The notes: generated by a model not told the origin, from the sequence alone. 64,000 bases of DNA from Bombilactobacillus bombi (GCF_964340835.1 NZ_OZ204251.1); one strand, 5' to 3'. Counted from the stretch's first letter, positions 8,954 through 17,232 are shown. Numbers and translations: made by a program.

Positions 8954-9355
8954 ATGACACAATTAGTATTAATTAGTCATGGGAAATTTTGTGAAGGTAT
9001 AAAAGATAGCATAGAAATGATTATGGGTCCACAAAATAATTTATTTGCAGTAGGACTATACGAAGGTGAAGATCCAGAGCACTATAAGAAACGTCTTTTA
9101 AATGTTGTAAATAAATTCAATAAATTTGTAATATTTGCAGATTTAGTAGGTGGAACGCCTTATAATGTTGCTTATAGATTATTATTATCTCATAAATACA
9201 ATTTTGAATTGTATACTGGAATGAATTTACCTATGATTATTGGATTTGAAAATTCACAAATAACAAAAGATGCTATCAATATAGTTAATACTGCTAAAGA
9301 AGGAATTCAACAAATTAAACCAGAATTACGCTATGAATCTGATGATCAATTTTAA
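8954..9355 (+). CDS. PTS mannose-class EIIA
   Basis: EIIA (133 aa), the HPr-facing phosphocarrier. The LISHGKFCEG motif contains His9, the expected phosphorylation site; FADLVGGTPYNVA is the second conserved motif. Here EIIA is a separate last gene rather than fused to EIIB. A terminator follows at 9394. Confidence 0.92.
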   Translation: MTQLVLISHGKFCEGIKDSIEMIMGPQNNLFAVGLYEGEDPEHYKKRLLNVVNKFNKFVIFADLVGGTPYNVAYRLLLSHKYNFELYTGMNLPMIIGFENSQITKDAINIVNTAKEGIQQIKPELRYESDDQF

Positions 9356-9393
9356 CTGTACTATTATTTATTGAGCATCAGTGCAATCTATTG

Positions 9394-9426
9394 CCAACTA
9401 GATTAAATTATTCTAGTTGGTTTTTT
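9394..9426 (+). terminator. Terminator of the SIS/PTS operon
   Basis: CCAACTAGA at 9394-9402 pairs with TCTAGTTGG at 9412-9420, followed by six T. Confidence 0.88.
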
Positions 9427-9675
9427 CATATTTCGAATATATTATTTTTTTTTTGAATTTATTAAACTAAATAGTCAGTAATCATTGTATACTATAATAT
9501 TTGTTTGACTATAGAATCTGTGTAAGATTAAGTTATCTAGTTAAGAATATTATTTAGAGCTGTGGCTAAATTTTATATATTATAAGCGCTATGTTTTTCA
9601 TGTTTAACTATCATGGAGTGCTTTATTTATATCATAATGTTTAAATTATTTTAGTATATAAGTTTTAGTGAATTT

Positions 9676-9690
9676 CAAGAATCTTGTGTA
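9676..9690 (+). repeat. Inverted copy of 15025-15039
   Basis: CAAGAATCTTGTGTA here is the exact reverse complement of 15025-15039. Both copies lie just outside a matching remnant of the same decayed reading frame, so they probably mark the ends of two old copies of one mobile element in opposite orientation. Confidence 0.55.
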
Positions 9691-9699
9691 GATGAATTA

Positions 9700-9850
9700 C
9701 TAAGAAGTCTTTTTCTTTATTCCATATTTAAATATGGATTCTAAAGTGTCTTGAACAGGCTGAAAACCTTTATATACTCGTAAACTATAAAAATTACATT
9801 TATAACTGCCATTACTTTAATTGTCAGAATTAATACCATGGCAATAGTAA
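9700..9850 (-). pseudogene. C-terminal remnant of an unidentified protein (probable mobile element)
   Basis: On the minus strand a frame reads ...VYKGFQPVQDTLESIFKYG..., ending KKKTS and a stop at 9700-9702, with an earlier in-frame stop upstream. The plus-strand region at 14941-15012 encodes a matching ending (PIQDTLEFALK, then KTS and stop). The protein family was not recognised. Shared decay and flanking repeats suggest a transposase; this is inference. Confidence 0.4.
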
Positions 9851-10150
9851 AGCTTGTAGTTTAAAAATAACTAATTAATTCTGTAGCAAGTTGTTAATAG
9901 CTTGTTATAAATGTTGACGAAAGATTTCGTTTAAATCCTATTTTTAGACTAATGCTGCCGTAGTTTTTTGTTAAACTTTTGGTTTGTAAAGGAAGTCAGT
10001 GTAAAAAGCTTGAACACTTTTATCATAAGAGATGCTTCTCTTTTAAAAGCGATAAAGAAATTGTATTTATACATAATTATTTAAACACTCATAATTCTAA
10101 GAAATGAAGATATTTAAACTGTTTTTTGAAGATTGTTATTATTTAATACT

Positions 10151-10167
10151 AATGATAAATTATCATT
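10151..10167. promoter_or_regulatory. 17-bp palindrome ahead of the alpha/beta hydrolase
   Basis: AATGATAA-A-TTATCATT is a perfect 8-1-8 inverted repeat. It touches a possible -35 (TTGAAT at 10166); a TATAAT sits at 10191-10196 with a long 19-bp spacer. It resembles a short Fur/PerR-like box only superficially. The cognate regulator is unknown. Confidence 0.45.
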
Positions 10168-10213
10168 GAATACGATTTCAAAATTTTGATTATAATAGAG
10201 GATGGATAGAATT

Positions 10214-11176
10214 ATGAAAATTAATGTTTATAATTTAGATTCTGAAAACCCACAAGTTACTTTAACTGCATACTTACTGGATAATTCCGCGGAAACTATT
10301 AATGGTAAACCGCGACCAGGAATCATTATTTGTCCAGGAGGTGGTTATTTTAGTTGCTCTGATCGAGAGGCAGAACCGATAGCTTTAAAATTTGCTTCGT
10401 TAGGCTATCATGCTTTTATACTTCGTTATACTACTTATAATGATAACGGTTTAGAATTACCTGATCTATCAAAGCCATTGCCGCTTAAGAGTGAACGACT
10501 TTTTCCTAAACAAGTATTTGAATTAGCACAATCGATGATATTTGTGAAAAAGCATGCTACTCAATGGCACCTTGATCCAAAAAAAGTGGCAGTTTGTGGT
10601 TTTTCGGCTGGTGGGCATAATGCTGCACTATATATGACTAATTGGAATCATGATTGGATTAAAGACCAATTTACTGATGATTATGAATTATTACGTCCAG
10701 CTGCATGTATATTAGGATATGCTCTAACTGATTATGTAATGTTACAGCAACAAGTAAATGAATTACCTACTGGAATGGATAAAAGTTTTATGCTTGCATC
10801 TTTTGTAGCATTTTTAGGAAAAGAAAATCCTAATAAAGAATTGTTAACTAAAGTCAGTCCTGCTTTGAATGTAGACAGTGATACTCCACCAACTTTTTTG
10901 TGGGCCACTGCTGAGGACTCATTAGTTTCAGCACAACATTCACTACGATTAGCACAATCTTTAAAACAAGCTAATGTTCCATTTGAATTACACATTTTTG
11001 AAAAAGGTTCACATGGATTAAGTTTAGCAGATCAAACCACAGCATCTGCAAAATCACAAATTAAGCCTGATGTTGCAGCTTGGTTTAACTTGTGTGCTAT
11101 ATGGCTGCAAAAAAGATTTTCATTACCATTACCTGAATTAAGTGATTTTGAAAAATTGTATTCTAAAGAAAACTAA
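10214..11176 (+). CDS. Alpha/beta hydrolase (acetyl esterase/lipase-like)
   Basis: 320 aa cytoplasmic hydrolase. The oxyanion-hole stretch CPGGGYF, the nucleophile elbow GFSAGG, Asp in ATAEDSLV and His in KGSHGLSL make a complete Ser-Asp-His triad in the usual order of the acetyl-esterase (COG0657) group. These enzymes remove short acyl groups, often acetyl from sugars. ATG at 10214 is preferred because AGAGG lies 12 bases upstream; an in-frame ATG at 10202 directly abuts that site. It is a single gene in an otherwise decayed region. Substrate unknown. Confidence 0.8.
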   Translation: MKINVYNLDSENPQVTLTAYLLDNSAETINGKPRPGIIICPGGGYFSCSDREAEPIALKFASLGYHAFILRYTTYNDNGLELPDLSKPLPLKSERLFPKQVFELAQSMIFVKKHATQWHLDPKKVAVCGFSAGGHNAALYMTNWNHDWIKDQFTDDYELLRPAACILGYALTDYVMLQQQVNELPTGMDKSFMLASFVAFLGKENPNKELLTKVSPALNVDSDTPPTFLWATAEDSLVSAQHSLRLAQSLKQANVPFELHIFEKGSHGLSLADQTTASAKSQIKPDVAAWFNLCAIWLQKRFSLPLPELSDFEKLYSKEN

Positions 11177-11385
11177 CAATAACATTATCTGAATAATTTT
11201 TTTGAAATTAATACAAAATCAAAGAGAAAGTATTTCTCTAAAAAAATGGTGTTACTAAATAGTTAGTCTTAAATAAATTGGAATAAAATCTTACCAAAAA
11301 GCTTTTTTAATAAATTTAGTTTAACTTTTTGTGATTTTAACTATAATTAATAAACTATATTTAACACATATATTTCTTCTTAAAC

Positions 11386-11434
11386 AAATAGCTACTCTAC
11401 AGAATTAATAATAACTGTAGAATAGCTATTTTAT
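11386..11434 (+). terminator. Terminator-like hairpin downstream of hydrolase
   Basis: The 17-base arm at 11386-11402 pairs with 11415-11431 with one mismatch, and T bases follow. It lies about 210 bp after the hydrolase stop, in a convergent intergenic region. Confidence 0.55.
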
Positions 11435-11534
11435 GTTTAGATAGGTTCTGCTCCAGTCTTATAAGAACAAATTATAAGTTTCATATATCGATGTGCATTA
11501 TTTTTAAATTTCTTTTGAATAGCAGATTACAAGT

Positions 11535-11660
11535 TTAATCCAGGCAATCTTTAAAAACTTCAATAGCAGTATGATAATTGTGCAATTTTAAAGGTCTATT
11601 ATGATTAGTTAAACAGTTTCCAGCACTTGATTTATGGGATACCCAATTCAAGTTAGTTTT
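11535..11660 (-). pseudogene. IS30-family transposase relic, internally deleted
   Basis: On the minus strand one frame reads IGYPINQVLETV, matching the IS30 transposase motif IGRPIDQRPETVL. After a frame change it reads NHNRPLKLHNYHTAIEVF and ends at a stop at 11535-11537; this matches the IS30 C-terminus (N-RP-K-L-Y-TP-EVF). The catalytic middle is missing. Motif matches are from memory of the family, without a database search. Confidence 0.6.
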
Positions 11661-11730
11661 TTGATGATAATATCTTTTATAAAATAGAATAAATATGCGA
11701 TAACTCATGTTTAGTAATATTTAAAATTTA

Positions 11731-12672
11731 TTATTTATCTAGTGAATGGCGTTCGCCAATTTGAAAATCTGCAGCATGTTCAAACATATATTTCACTGTT
11801 AAAGGATTACTACCAGTTAATTTTTGAAAATCTTGAGTACAAGTAGCCATCTTATTTTCACGAATAGCCTGAGAGAAAGTTACCATACCATCAGAAGAAA
11901 ATGGAGCTTCTGAACCTTTCTTAAAGATTCCATCTGTTGTTCTAGGTACGCCCATAGCATCAAAAACTTGGTAATTTTCTTCATCGCTAATCGCTTGATA
12001 AGTCACATGATTACCGGTTGCTGTATTACCAATTTCAATAAACTTACTAATTGTCATGGCTTCCATACCATTGATATTTAAGATTTTGTGGTGCAAGTTG
12101 TTACTAGCAAGTGCATATGCAGCAGCCTTGGCACAGTCTTTACGAGAAATGTAAGCCATTAATCCGTTTCCCTGAGAATTCTTCAAAATCCCATCATCCT
12201 TAGCAAATGTAAAATAATTAGTAATCATTGCTTCAGCGTATTGTGAATTTCTCAAAAATATATAATCTAAACCTAATTGTTTAATGTATTCTTCTGTGTA
12301 AATGTGGTCCTTTTTCTCCACGCTAGGATTAGTAGGACCATCTGCATTAACCAATGAAGTATAGATGATCTGTTCAACTCCTGCATCTTTAGCTGCATCT
12401 ACAACGTTTTTATGAGCATTTTGGCGCTTAATACCTACAAAAGGCATTGAAATTAATAATAATTTACTGCCATTAGAAAAGGCCTGATCTAAACCTGTTA
12501 TGTTATTAAAGTCAGTTACTCTAGTTTCTATACCAGAATCTTGATATTCTTTTAAAGCAGCTTTATTATAACTACAAAAGATCAAACTTTCTTTAGGTAT
12601 TAGTTGTTGAATATAATAAGCGACATTTTTCCCAAAATTACCATCGATTCCAGTTACAATAAGTTTTTTCAT
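11731..12672 (-). CDS. NmrA-like NAD(P)-dependent reductase (first of two paralogues)
   Basis: 313 aa Rossmann-fold protein of the atypical SDR/NmrA group (YtfG-type quinone reductases and related sensors). The N-terminal VTGIDGNFGKNV dinucleotide loop, LLISMPF, and a mid-chain YTSL segment are visible. Ribosome site AAGGAGA. The gene upstream at 12714 encodes a protein alike along its whole length (shared VDGNFG, LLISMPFVG, LKYMFEHADFQ-type motifs), so this is a tandem duplication. Both probably follow the LysR gene in one transcription unit. Substrate unknown. Confidence 0.8.
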   Translation of the reverse strand: MKKLIVTGIDGNFGKNVAYYIQQLIPKESLIFCSYNKAALKEYQDSGIETRVTDFNNITGLDQAFSNGSKLLLISMPFVGIKRQNAHKNVVDAAKDAGVEQIIYTSLVNADGPTNPSVEKKDHIYTEEYIKQLGLDYIFLRNSQYAEAMITNYFTFAKDDGILKNSQGNGLMAYISRKDCAKAAAYALASNNLHHKILNINGMEAMTISKFIEIGNTATGNHVTYQAISDEENYQVFDAMGVPRTTDGIFKKGSEAPFSSDGMVTFSQAIRENKMATCTQDFQKLTGSNPLTVKYMFEHAADFQIGERHSLDK

Positions 12673-12713
12673 AATAATAATCTCCTTATTATTTATTTGA
12701 TATTTTTATAAAA

Positions 12714-13652
12714 CTATTCTGTAGGATGACGTTGTCCTAATTGAAAATCATCTAAGTGTTCAAACATATATCGTAAAGATAAGGGTTGTCTACCTGTTAG
12801 CTTGGGAAAATCATTCACAGAAATATCTAAAAAGTTCTGGGCAATTGCAGTTCCAAAAGAAACCATACCTTCAGATGTTGCCTTAATAGGGCTTCTAGAG
12901 AAGTCACCATCTGTATTACGAGGAACACCAATGCTATCAAAATATGAATATAAATCTTCATCAGTTTGTTTTTTATAGGAAATATTATGAGTAGTAACTT
13001 GATTACCAATATCTAAGAATTCTTGATAATTAACACTTTGTGTGCCATTGATATTTAAAATAATACGGTGTAAGAAGTTGCTGTTTAAAGCACATGCGGC
13101 TGCAAAAGCAGCATCTTTACGTGAAACAAAAGCAACTTTGCCATTACCCATATTTTTAGAAATGGTTGAGGCGTTATTTTGAATTGCTAGTAAGTAATCA
13201 CTGATAAAAGCTTCTGCAAATAATGAATTGCGCAAAATAATATAATCTAAAGGACTATTTTCCAAAAGAGTTTCGGTGAATCCATGATCAATTCCTTCAA
13301 TACTGGGATTCAAGGGGTTAGCTGCAGACAAAACAGATGTATAAATAACTTGATGAACATTTGCTTTTATGCAAGCTTCAATCATATTTTGATGAGCTTG
13401 GCGCCTTTTAGAACCAACAAAAGGCATTGATATGAGTAAAACTTTATCAGCATTTTGAAAAATCGGGATGAGATTCTCGGGAGAGTTAAAGTCAGCAACA
13501 GCAGTTACGATTCCTTGTTGTTTATAAGAAATTAAAGCATCTTCTTTGGGAGCTGTGAATATTAAGTCCTTAGTAGGAATAAATTCTTGTACGTATTTTG
13601 CTACTAAAGTTCCAAAGTTACCATCAACACCAGGTACAACAAATTTAGGCAT
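12714..13652 (-). CDS. NmrA-like NAD(P)-dependent reductase (second paralogue)
   Basis: 312 aa, same fold and motifs as its neighbour: PGVDGNFGTLV at the N-terminus, LLISMPFVGSKRRQ, YTSVLSA, and C-terminal RYMFEHLDDFQLGQRH. ATG at 13652 is preferred; the GTG at 13664 lies within the AAAGGTGTG ribosome site. It is separated by 41 bp from the first paralogue and by 86 bp from the LysR gene upstream. Confidence 0.8.
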   Translation of the reverse strand: MPKFVVPGVDGNFGTLVAKYVQEFIPTKDLIFTAPKEDALISYKQQGIVTAVADFNSPENLIPIFQNADKVLLISMPFVGSKRRQAHQNMIEACIKANVHQVIYTSVLSAANPLNPSIEGIDHGFTETLLENSPLDYIILRNSLFAEAFISDYLLAIQNNASTISKNMGNGKVAFVSRKDAAFAAACALNSNFLHRIILNINGTQSVNYQEFLDIGNQVTTHNISYKKQTDEDLYSYFDSIGVPRNTDGDFSRSPIKATSEGMVSFGTAIAQNFLDISVNDFPKLTGRQPLSLRYMFEHLDDFQLGQRHPTE

Positions 13653-13738
13653 ATAGCTACACACCTTTCTTGATTAAATTACAATTTTATCATATGTGAA
13701 ATTAAGCACATTGTCTAATATCTTTTTGAAATACCCAA

Positions 13739-14620
13739 TTATGATTTGCTTATATGTTGAGATAATTGCTTTATAAAATTTTCAGCATCATTATTTGATT
13801 TTATCCAAGCGATAGCTAAACTATATTTGTGCTTAGTACCGACAATTTGAAGACGATGCAGTTCAGGAAAATTTTGATTAACTTGATTGTATTCTGGTAT
13901 AAAAAGTGCTGCTTGGCTCATTCTAACAAGTATCAACGCAGTTTCAATATCTTTCACGGTTTTAGATATGTTTATTTGCAGATCTTCTTTTTTAGCATTG
14001 TTAAGCATTTGTTTGTATAAATTAGAGTTATATTGTTCAGCAATATAAATTAACTTTTGTTGAGATAACTGCTGTGATGAAATTTTTTGTCGATCGTAAA
14101 GTGTGTTTTTGGGGCCTACAATAATATCAAAATTACCATAAGCAAAGTCTAATAATTTAATTTTTTGTGTATCAATATCAGAACTAAAGCATATTGCAAC
14201 GTCTGATTTATGATTTAATAATGTACTCTGAATACTATTGATTCCCACTTTAATTAGCTCGTATTCAAATTGAGGAATTCGTTTTATTATCGGAATAATA
14301 TCTCGCTCAATAGGATCTAAAAAGCCTTCTGAATAAGCTATTTTAATTGATCTTTTTTTCTGATTTATATACTTCAGATCTTGTTGTAATGATTCATACT
14401 GTTGCATAATTTTTTGGGCGTAATTATAGGTAATTCTACCAGTTTCTGTTAATTGTACTGGTAAAGTAGAACGATCAAATAATTTTGTTTGTAATTCTGT
14501 TTCTAAATGAGCAATTTGTTGACTGATAGACGTTTGAGATACATAGTTTTTTTGGGCAACTTTAGTAAAATTTTGATTTTCAGCTACTTCAATAAAGTAT
14601 TTCAATTTGTTAAGATCCAT
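13739..14620 (-). CDS. LysR-family transcriptional regulator
   Basis: 293 aa. The N-terminal winged HTH (LKYFIEVAENQNFTKVAQKNYVSQTSIS...) is classic LysR; the remainder is a periplasmic-binding-like effector domain. It precedes the two reductase genes in the same direction and probably controls them, perhaps in response to a quinone, electrophile or redox signal. The effector is not predictable from sequence. Confidence 0.9.
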   Translation of the reverse strand: MDLNKLKYFIEVAENQNFTKVAQKNYVSQTSISQQIAHLETELQTKLFDRSTLPVQLTETGRITYNYAQKIMQQYESLQQDLKYINQKKRSIKIAYSEGFLDPIERDIIPIIKRIPQFEYELIKVGINSIQSTLLNHKSDVAICFSSDIDTQKIKLLDFAYGNFDIIVGPKNTLYDRQKISSQQLSQQKLIYIAEQYNSNLYKQMLNNAKKEDLQINISKTVKDIETALILVRMSQAALFIPEYNQVNQNFPELHRLQIVGTKHKYSLAIAWIKSNNDAENFIKQLSQHISKS

Positions 14621-14940
14621 TATTAAACCTCTGTAATTAATTATTTTGTAACTCTATTTATGTTATTGAGAATATTTATAGTTAGTAAAGCCAAAATAGA
14701 AAAAATGATAATATTTGTCAATAAACTTTCTAGAATAAAGCTAATAATAATCAATAGTGTATTGAAGAAAGAATGCTTATTTTAATATTTTGCTAATGAA
14801 CCTATTAACAAAAAATATCAGCTAATTTTTATAAATTAGTAGTCATTGTTACTGGATTTTGATTTCATAAAGATTTTACCGTGTTGCAAAAAGTTGTAGA
14901 TATCTAGTTCAATGATATTCGTGACCACCTATTAAATATA

Positions 14941-15012
14941 TTAAGATTCGTCAGCTTATCCCATTCAGGATACTTTAGAATTCGCATTGAAATAAAAAAC
15001 TAGCTAACTTTC
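14941..15012 (+). pseudogene. Second remnant of the unidentified QDTLE protein
   Basis: The plus strand reads AYPIQDTLEFALK followed by a stop, and then KTS and a stop in the same frame. This corresponds to the ending of the minus-strand remnant at 9700-9850. It is followed within 15 bp by the TACACAAGATTCTTG repeat. Confidence 0.4.
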
Positions 15013-15024
15013 TAAAAAATTATT

Positions 15025-15039
15025 TACACAAGATTCTTG
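15025..15039 (+). repeat. Inverted copy of 9676-9690
   Basis: TACACAAGATTCTTG, exact reverse complement of the copy at 9676. The two enclose about 5.3 kb with the hydrolase, reductases and LysR gene. Confidence 0.55.
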
Positions 15040-15534
15040 GTATACCCTTAAATATGTTAAATTTAATATACTTTCTACAGTCTAAGAAATTTAGAAAATC
15101 ACTTGTGGATCTGTGCAATGTCTATTTAGTAGCTTCCGATTATATATGATTTTCGTGCATTCTTAGAACAAATTATCATAACTGTCAGTAATGACTGTAT
15201 TAACGTCTATTTTTATGAAGATTTAATTACTACAAATGATATCAAAAAAGACACCATCTGATAGATGCTTTTTATTCGGGAGTGATTTTGTGATTTTTTA
15301 TACAATAATATTATAACATTTTCCAAATTTTCTAGAATCTTGAAAGTATAATTGTTTATTTATTACTGGCTTAGTAGCCATTATTAATGAATAATTAATA
15401 GCTTATAGAATTTTATTTAAAAATGTTAGTTTATTTAGTTGTTTAAATGAAAGGTAAAGGTCATTGTAGAAACTCTATGGTTATAAAAAATTAATTAAAA
15501 AATACTGTTGGAATTGCGTAATTATTTAATTAGT

Positions 15535-15720
15535 TTAATAGTCTCCAGCATTGATCGTTGGGCATCCAATTAAATTAGTTTTTTGGAGAAAACTAGCGCA
15601 GCCGACGTTGATTATGACCTATGACCCGGTGAATTCTGACAATTAAAGTTCAATTCACTTTTATGTAGCTAATCATAAATTGAAGTTGTTGCTAACTTAA
15701 ATTTAATGGCAATCGCTCCT
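15535..15720 (-). pseudogene. IS30-family transposase relic
   Basis: On the minus strand the frame reads IAIKFKLATTSIYD, stop, LHKSELNFNCQNSPGHR, matching the helix-turn-helix and linker of IS30 transposases (ATSSIYNWL-like). Further along are the decayed IGCPNDQ bases equivalent to the IG-P-DQ motif. About 55 bases (near 15543-15595) also align with the relic at 11610-11665. It is multiply frameshifted with a large internal deletion. Confidence 0.6.
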
Positions 15721-15848
15721 TAATTCAACTGTGTTAAAGTAGAAGTGATCAAAGTATTCTTTCTTTCATAATTACTACCATCATAAGGAAAGTAATTTGA
15801 GCTTTTTAGATTACTGCTTTTTTGGATGAATTATGGAATCTGCAAAAT

Positions 15849-15885
15849 AAAAAACCAGTTAGCTCATGTGCCAACTGGTTTTTTA
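15849..15885 (-). terminator. Terminator downstream of MFS transporter
   Basis: AAAACCAGTT at 15851-15860 pairs with AACTGGTTTT at 15873-15882, with A/T runs on both sides. It could work in both directions. Confidence 0.75.
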
Positions 15886-15923
15886 TATATTATTATAAAT
15901 ATTGAATTGGAAATTTTGTTAGT

Positions 15924-17105
15924 TCATTGCTTTTTTTCGATTTTTGAACCGAAACGTGTAATAAATAATAACAAAGATACAATAACTGATAAAACAATAC
16001 CTGCCGTAAAGGATGGTACTCCGGCTTTGATTTTCATACCAGCTAAAATCATAGGTGCTATAACTCCTGCAATAGAAGAAACTAAGGTATTCATTGAAAT
16101 AACAATTGGGAATTTAGATTCATCAGCAAGCAGTGATAATTCAAAAGGAATTGTTGCATTGACCATTACCACTCCCATACCGGAAAACATGTTTCCTAAA
16201 ACGTGCAGTACAGGATTACTAAAGAATTCAATACAGATAAATGATAAGGCGAAAGCAATAAAACCATAAGCCATTGTATTAGTTTTAGTCAATTTACGAA
16301 TATACTTTAAAGAAAATGCGGTTAAAATTCCACCTACATTTCCAATAGCTATGACAATGGCAGTATAGGCAGTTCCTTTACCTTTGCCAGCTAAAACAAT
16401 AGATTGATTAGCCATAAAAGTCATTAAGATTAAAGATAATACGAAGGTAATAAGTAAAATAACATATACACTGACATTCAAACTCTTTACATTAGACCAA
16501 AAACTAGTTTTTTGAGTTTCTGTATTTAAACTGTCTTTTGGAGATATTCTTTTATCTTGAGGTACAATAATCCAAAATGCAATTAAAATTATGAATGAAA
16601 GTCCATAAATCCAAAAAAGATTATGCCAATTAGATGCCCCTAAAATACCGCCAACAGCAGTAAAGACCATCATACCAATATTGTTAAAACCGACAGCCCA
16701 TCCCATTACACTGGCTCTTTCTTCACCTTCAAAATGCTCTTGTAAAAGAACAGGTCCAACGTTACTAATTAACCCTGTACCAAAACCCAAAGCTGTCATG
16801 CAGGCTAAGATTAGGTTCAAACTGCTAGGGAAAAAGGCAGGAATTAAACCACTTAAAGCAACAATAAGTACCGAAACAATACCAATATTTTTTCTAGTTA
16901 AATGATAAGTTAACCATGTAAAAATCAAAGTAGCAATTAGCTGCCCCAACTGGGGAATAGACGTAATCATTTGTACTTTGGATATTGGTTCTGTTGGAAA
17001 AGACTTAGAAATTGCGGCAATTGCAGATCCAAGAACTGAAGTAGACATTAACAATAAATTCATACTAAGAATTCCAAACGCTAGAGTAACTTTTTTCTTA
17101 TTCAT
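15924..17105 (-). CDS. MFS transporter
   Basis: 393 aa major facilitator permease with about 12 hydrophobic helices. After the N-terminal helix come TSIPQLGQLIATLIFTWL and a short basic loop (HLTRKNIG) equivalent to the MFS motif A position. Ribosome site AAAGGAAA. A cre box lies 21 bp upstream and the AraC gene at 17233 sits just behind in the same direction. Substrate unknown; the neighbouring plant-glycan hydrolases make a sugar, oligosaccharide or aromatic aglycone plausible. Confidence 0.85.
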   Translation of the reverse strand: MNKKKVTLAFGILSMNLLLMSTSVLGSAIAAISKSFPTEPISKVQMITSIPQLGQLIATLIFTWLTYHLTRKNIGIVSVLIVALSGLIPAFFPSSLNLILACMTALGFGTGLISNVGPVLLQEHFEGEERASVMGWAVGFNNIGMMVFTAVGGILGASNWHNLFWIYGLSFIILIAFWIIVPQDKRISPKDSLNTETQKTSFWSNVKSLNVSVYVILLITFVLSLILMTFMANQSIVLAGKGKGTAYTAIVIAIGNVGGILTAFSLKYIRKLTKTNTMAYGFIAFALSFICIEFFSNPVLHVLGNMFSGMGVVMVNATIPFELSLLADESKFPIVISMNTLVSSIAGVIAPMILAGMKIKAGVPSFTAGIVLSVIVSLLLFITRFGSKIEKKQ

Positions 17106-17126
17106 AGATATTTCCTTTCACATTGT

Positions 17127-17140
17127 TGTTTACGTTTTCA
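17127..17140 (-). promoter_or_regulatory. cre box (CcpA site) before MFS gene
   Basis: The minus strand reads TGAAAACGTAAACA, flanked by A on both sides, which fits the relaxed consensus WTGNAANCGNWNNCW. It lies 21 bp before the start codon, so CcpA would block elongation or initiation when preferred sugars are present. Confidence 0.6.
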
Positions 17141-17146
17141 TAACAT

Positions 17147-17165
17147 CTAAGAGTATAGCTCTTAG
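17147..17165. promoter_or_regulatory. 7-5-7 inverted repeat before MFS gene
   Basis: CTAAGAG-TATAG-CTCTTAG, perfect arms, next to the cre box. On the minus strand its centre contains TATACT, a possible -10. It may be an operator for a local regulator or a small hairpin in the leader. Confidence 0.4.
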
Positions 17166-17232
17166 AAAACGTTGACACTATATGCAAAAAGTATTAAATC
17201 TATGTTCATTTTACAGTTTGTAAATTTTTAAA

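Larger units (their letters stand above)
9427..10150. other. Gene-free, decayed stretch
   Basis: About 720 bp with no credible intact gene and stops in all frames. It holds a remnant coding fragment on the minus strand (9700-9850) and the 15-bp sequence at 9676-9690 that recurs inverted near 15025. The rest shows nothing recognisable. Confidence 0.6.
11177..11730. other. Non-coding stretch with terminator and IS30 relic
   Basis: About 550 bp between convergent genes. It holds the hairpin at 11386 and the IS30 transposase relic at 11535-11660. No intact gene was seen. Confidence 0.6.
14621..15840. other. 1.2-kb gene-free region with transposase remains
   Basis: No intact gene. It contains a decayed C-terminal fragment (14941-15012), the inverted repeat copy at 15025, an IS30 relic at 15535-15720, and a small CATCT-GAT-AGATG hairpin near 15257 followed by T bases. 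The rest is AT-rich with many stops. Confidence 0.65.

Noticed and set aside
10151..10167. Fur or PerR box
   Set aside because: The palindrome is shorter than, and differs from, the known 7-1-7 boxes; kept only as an unassigned palindrome.
13829..14020. 63-codon plus-strand frame within the LysR gene
   Set aside because: Antisense to a complete LysR regulator, no ribosome site.
15826..16269. 147-codon open frame on the plus strand overlapping the MFS gene
   Set aside because: It lies antisense to the clear MFS transporter, has no ribosome site and no family features.
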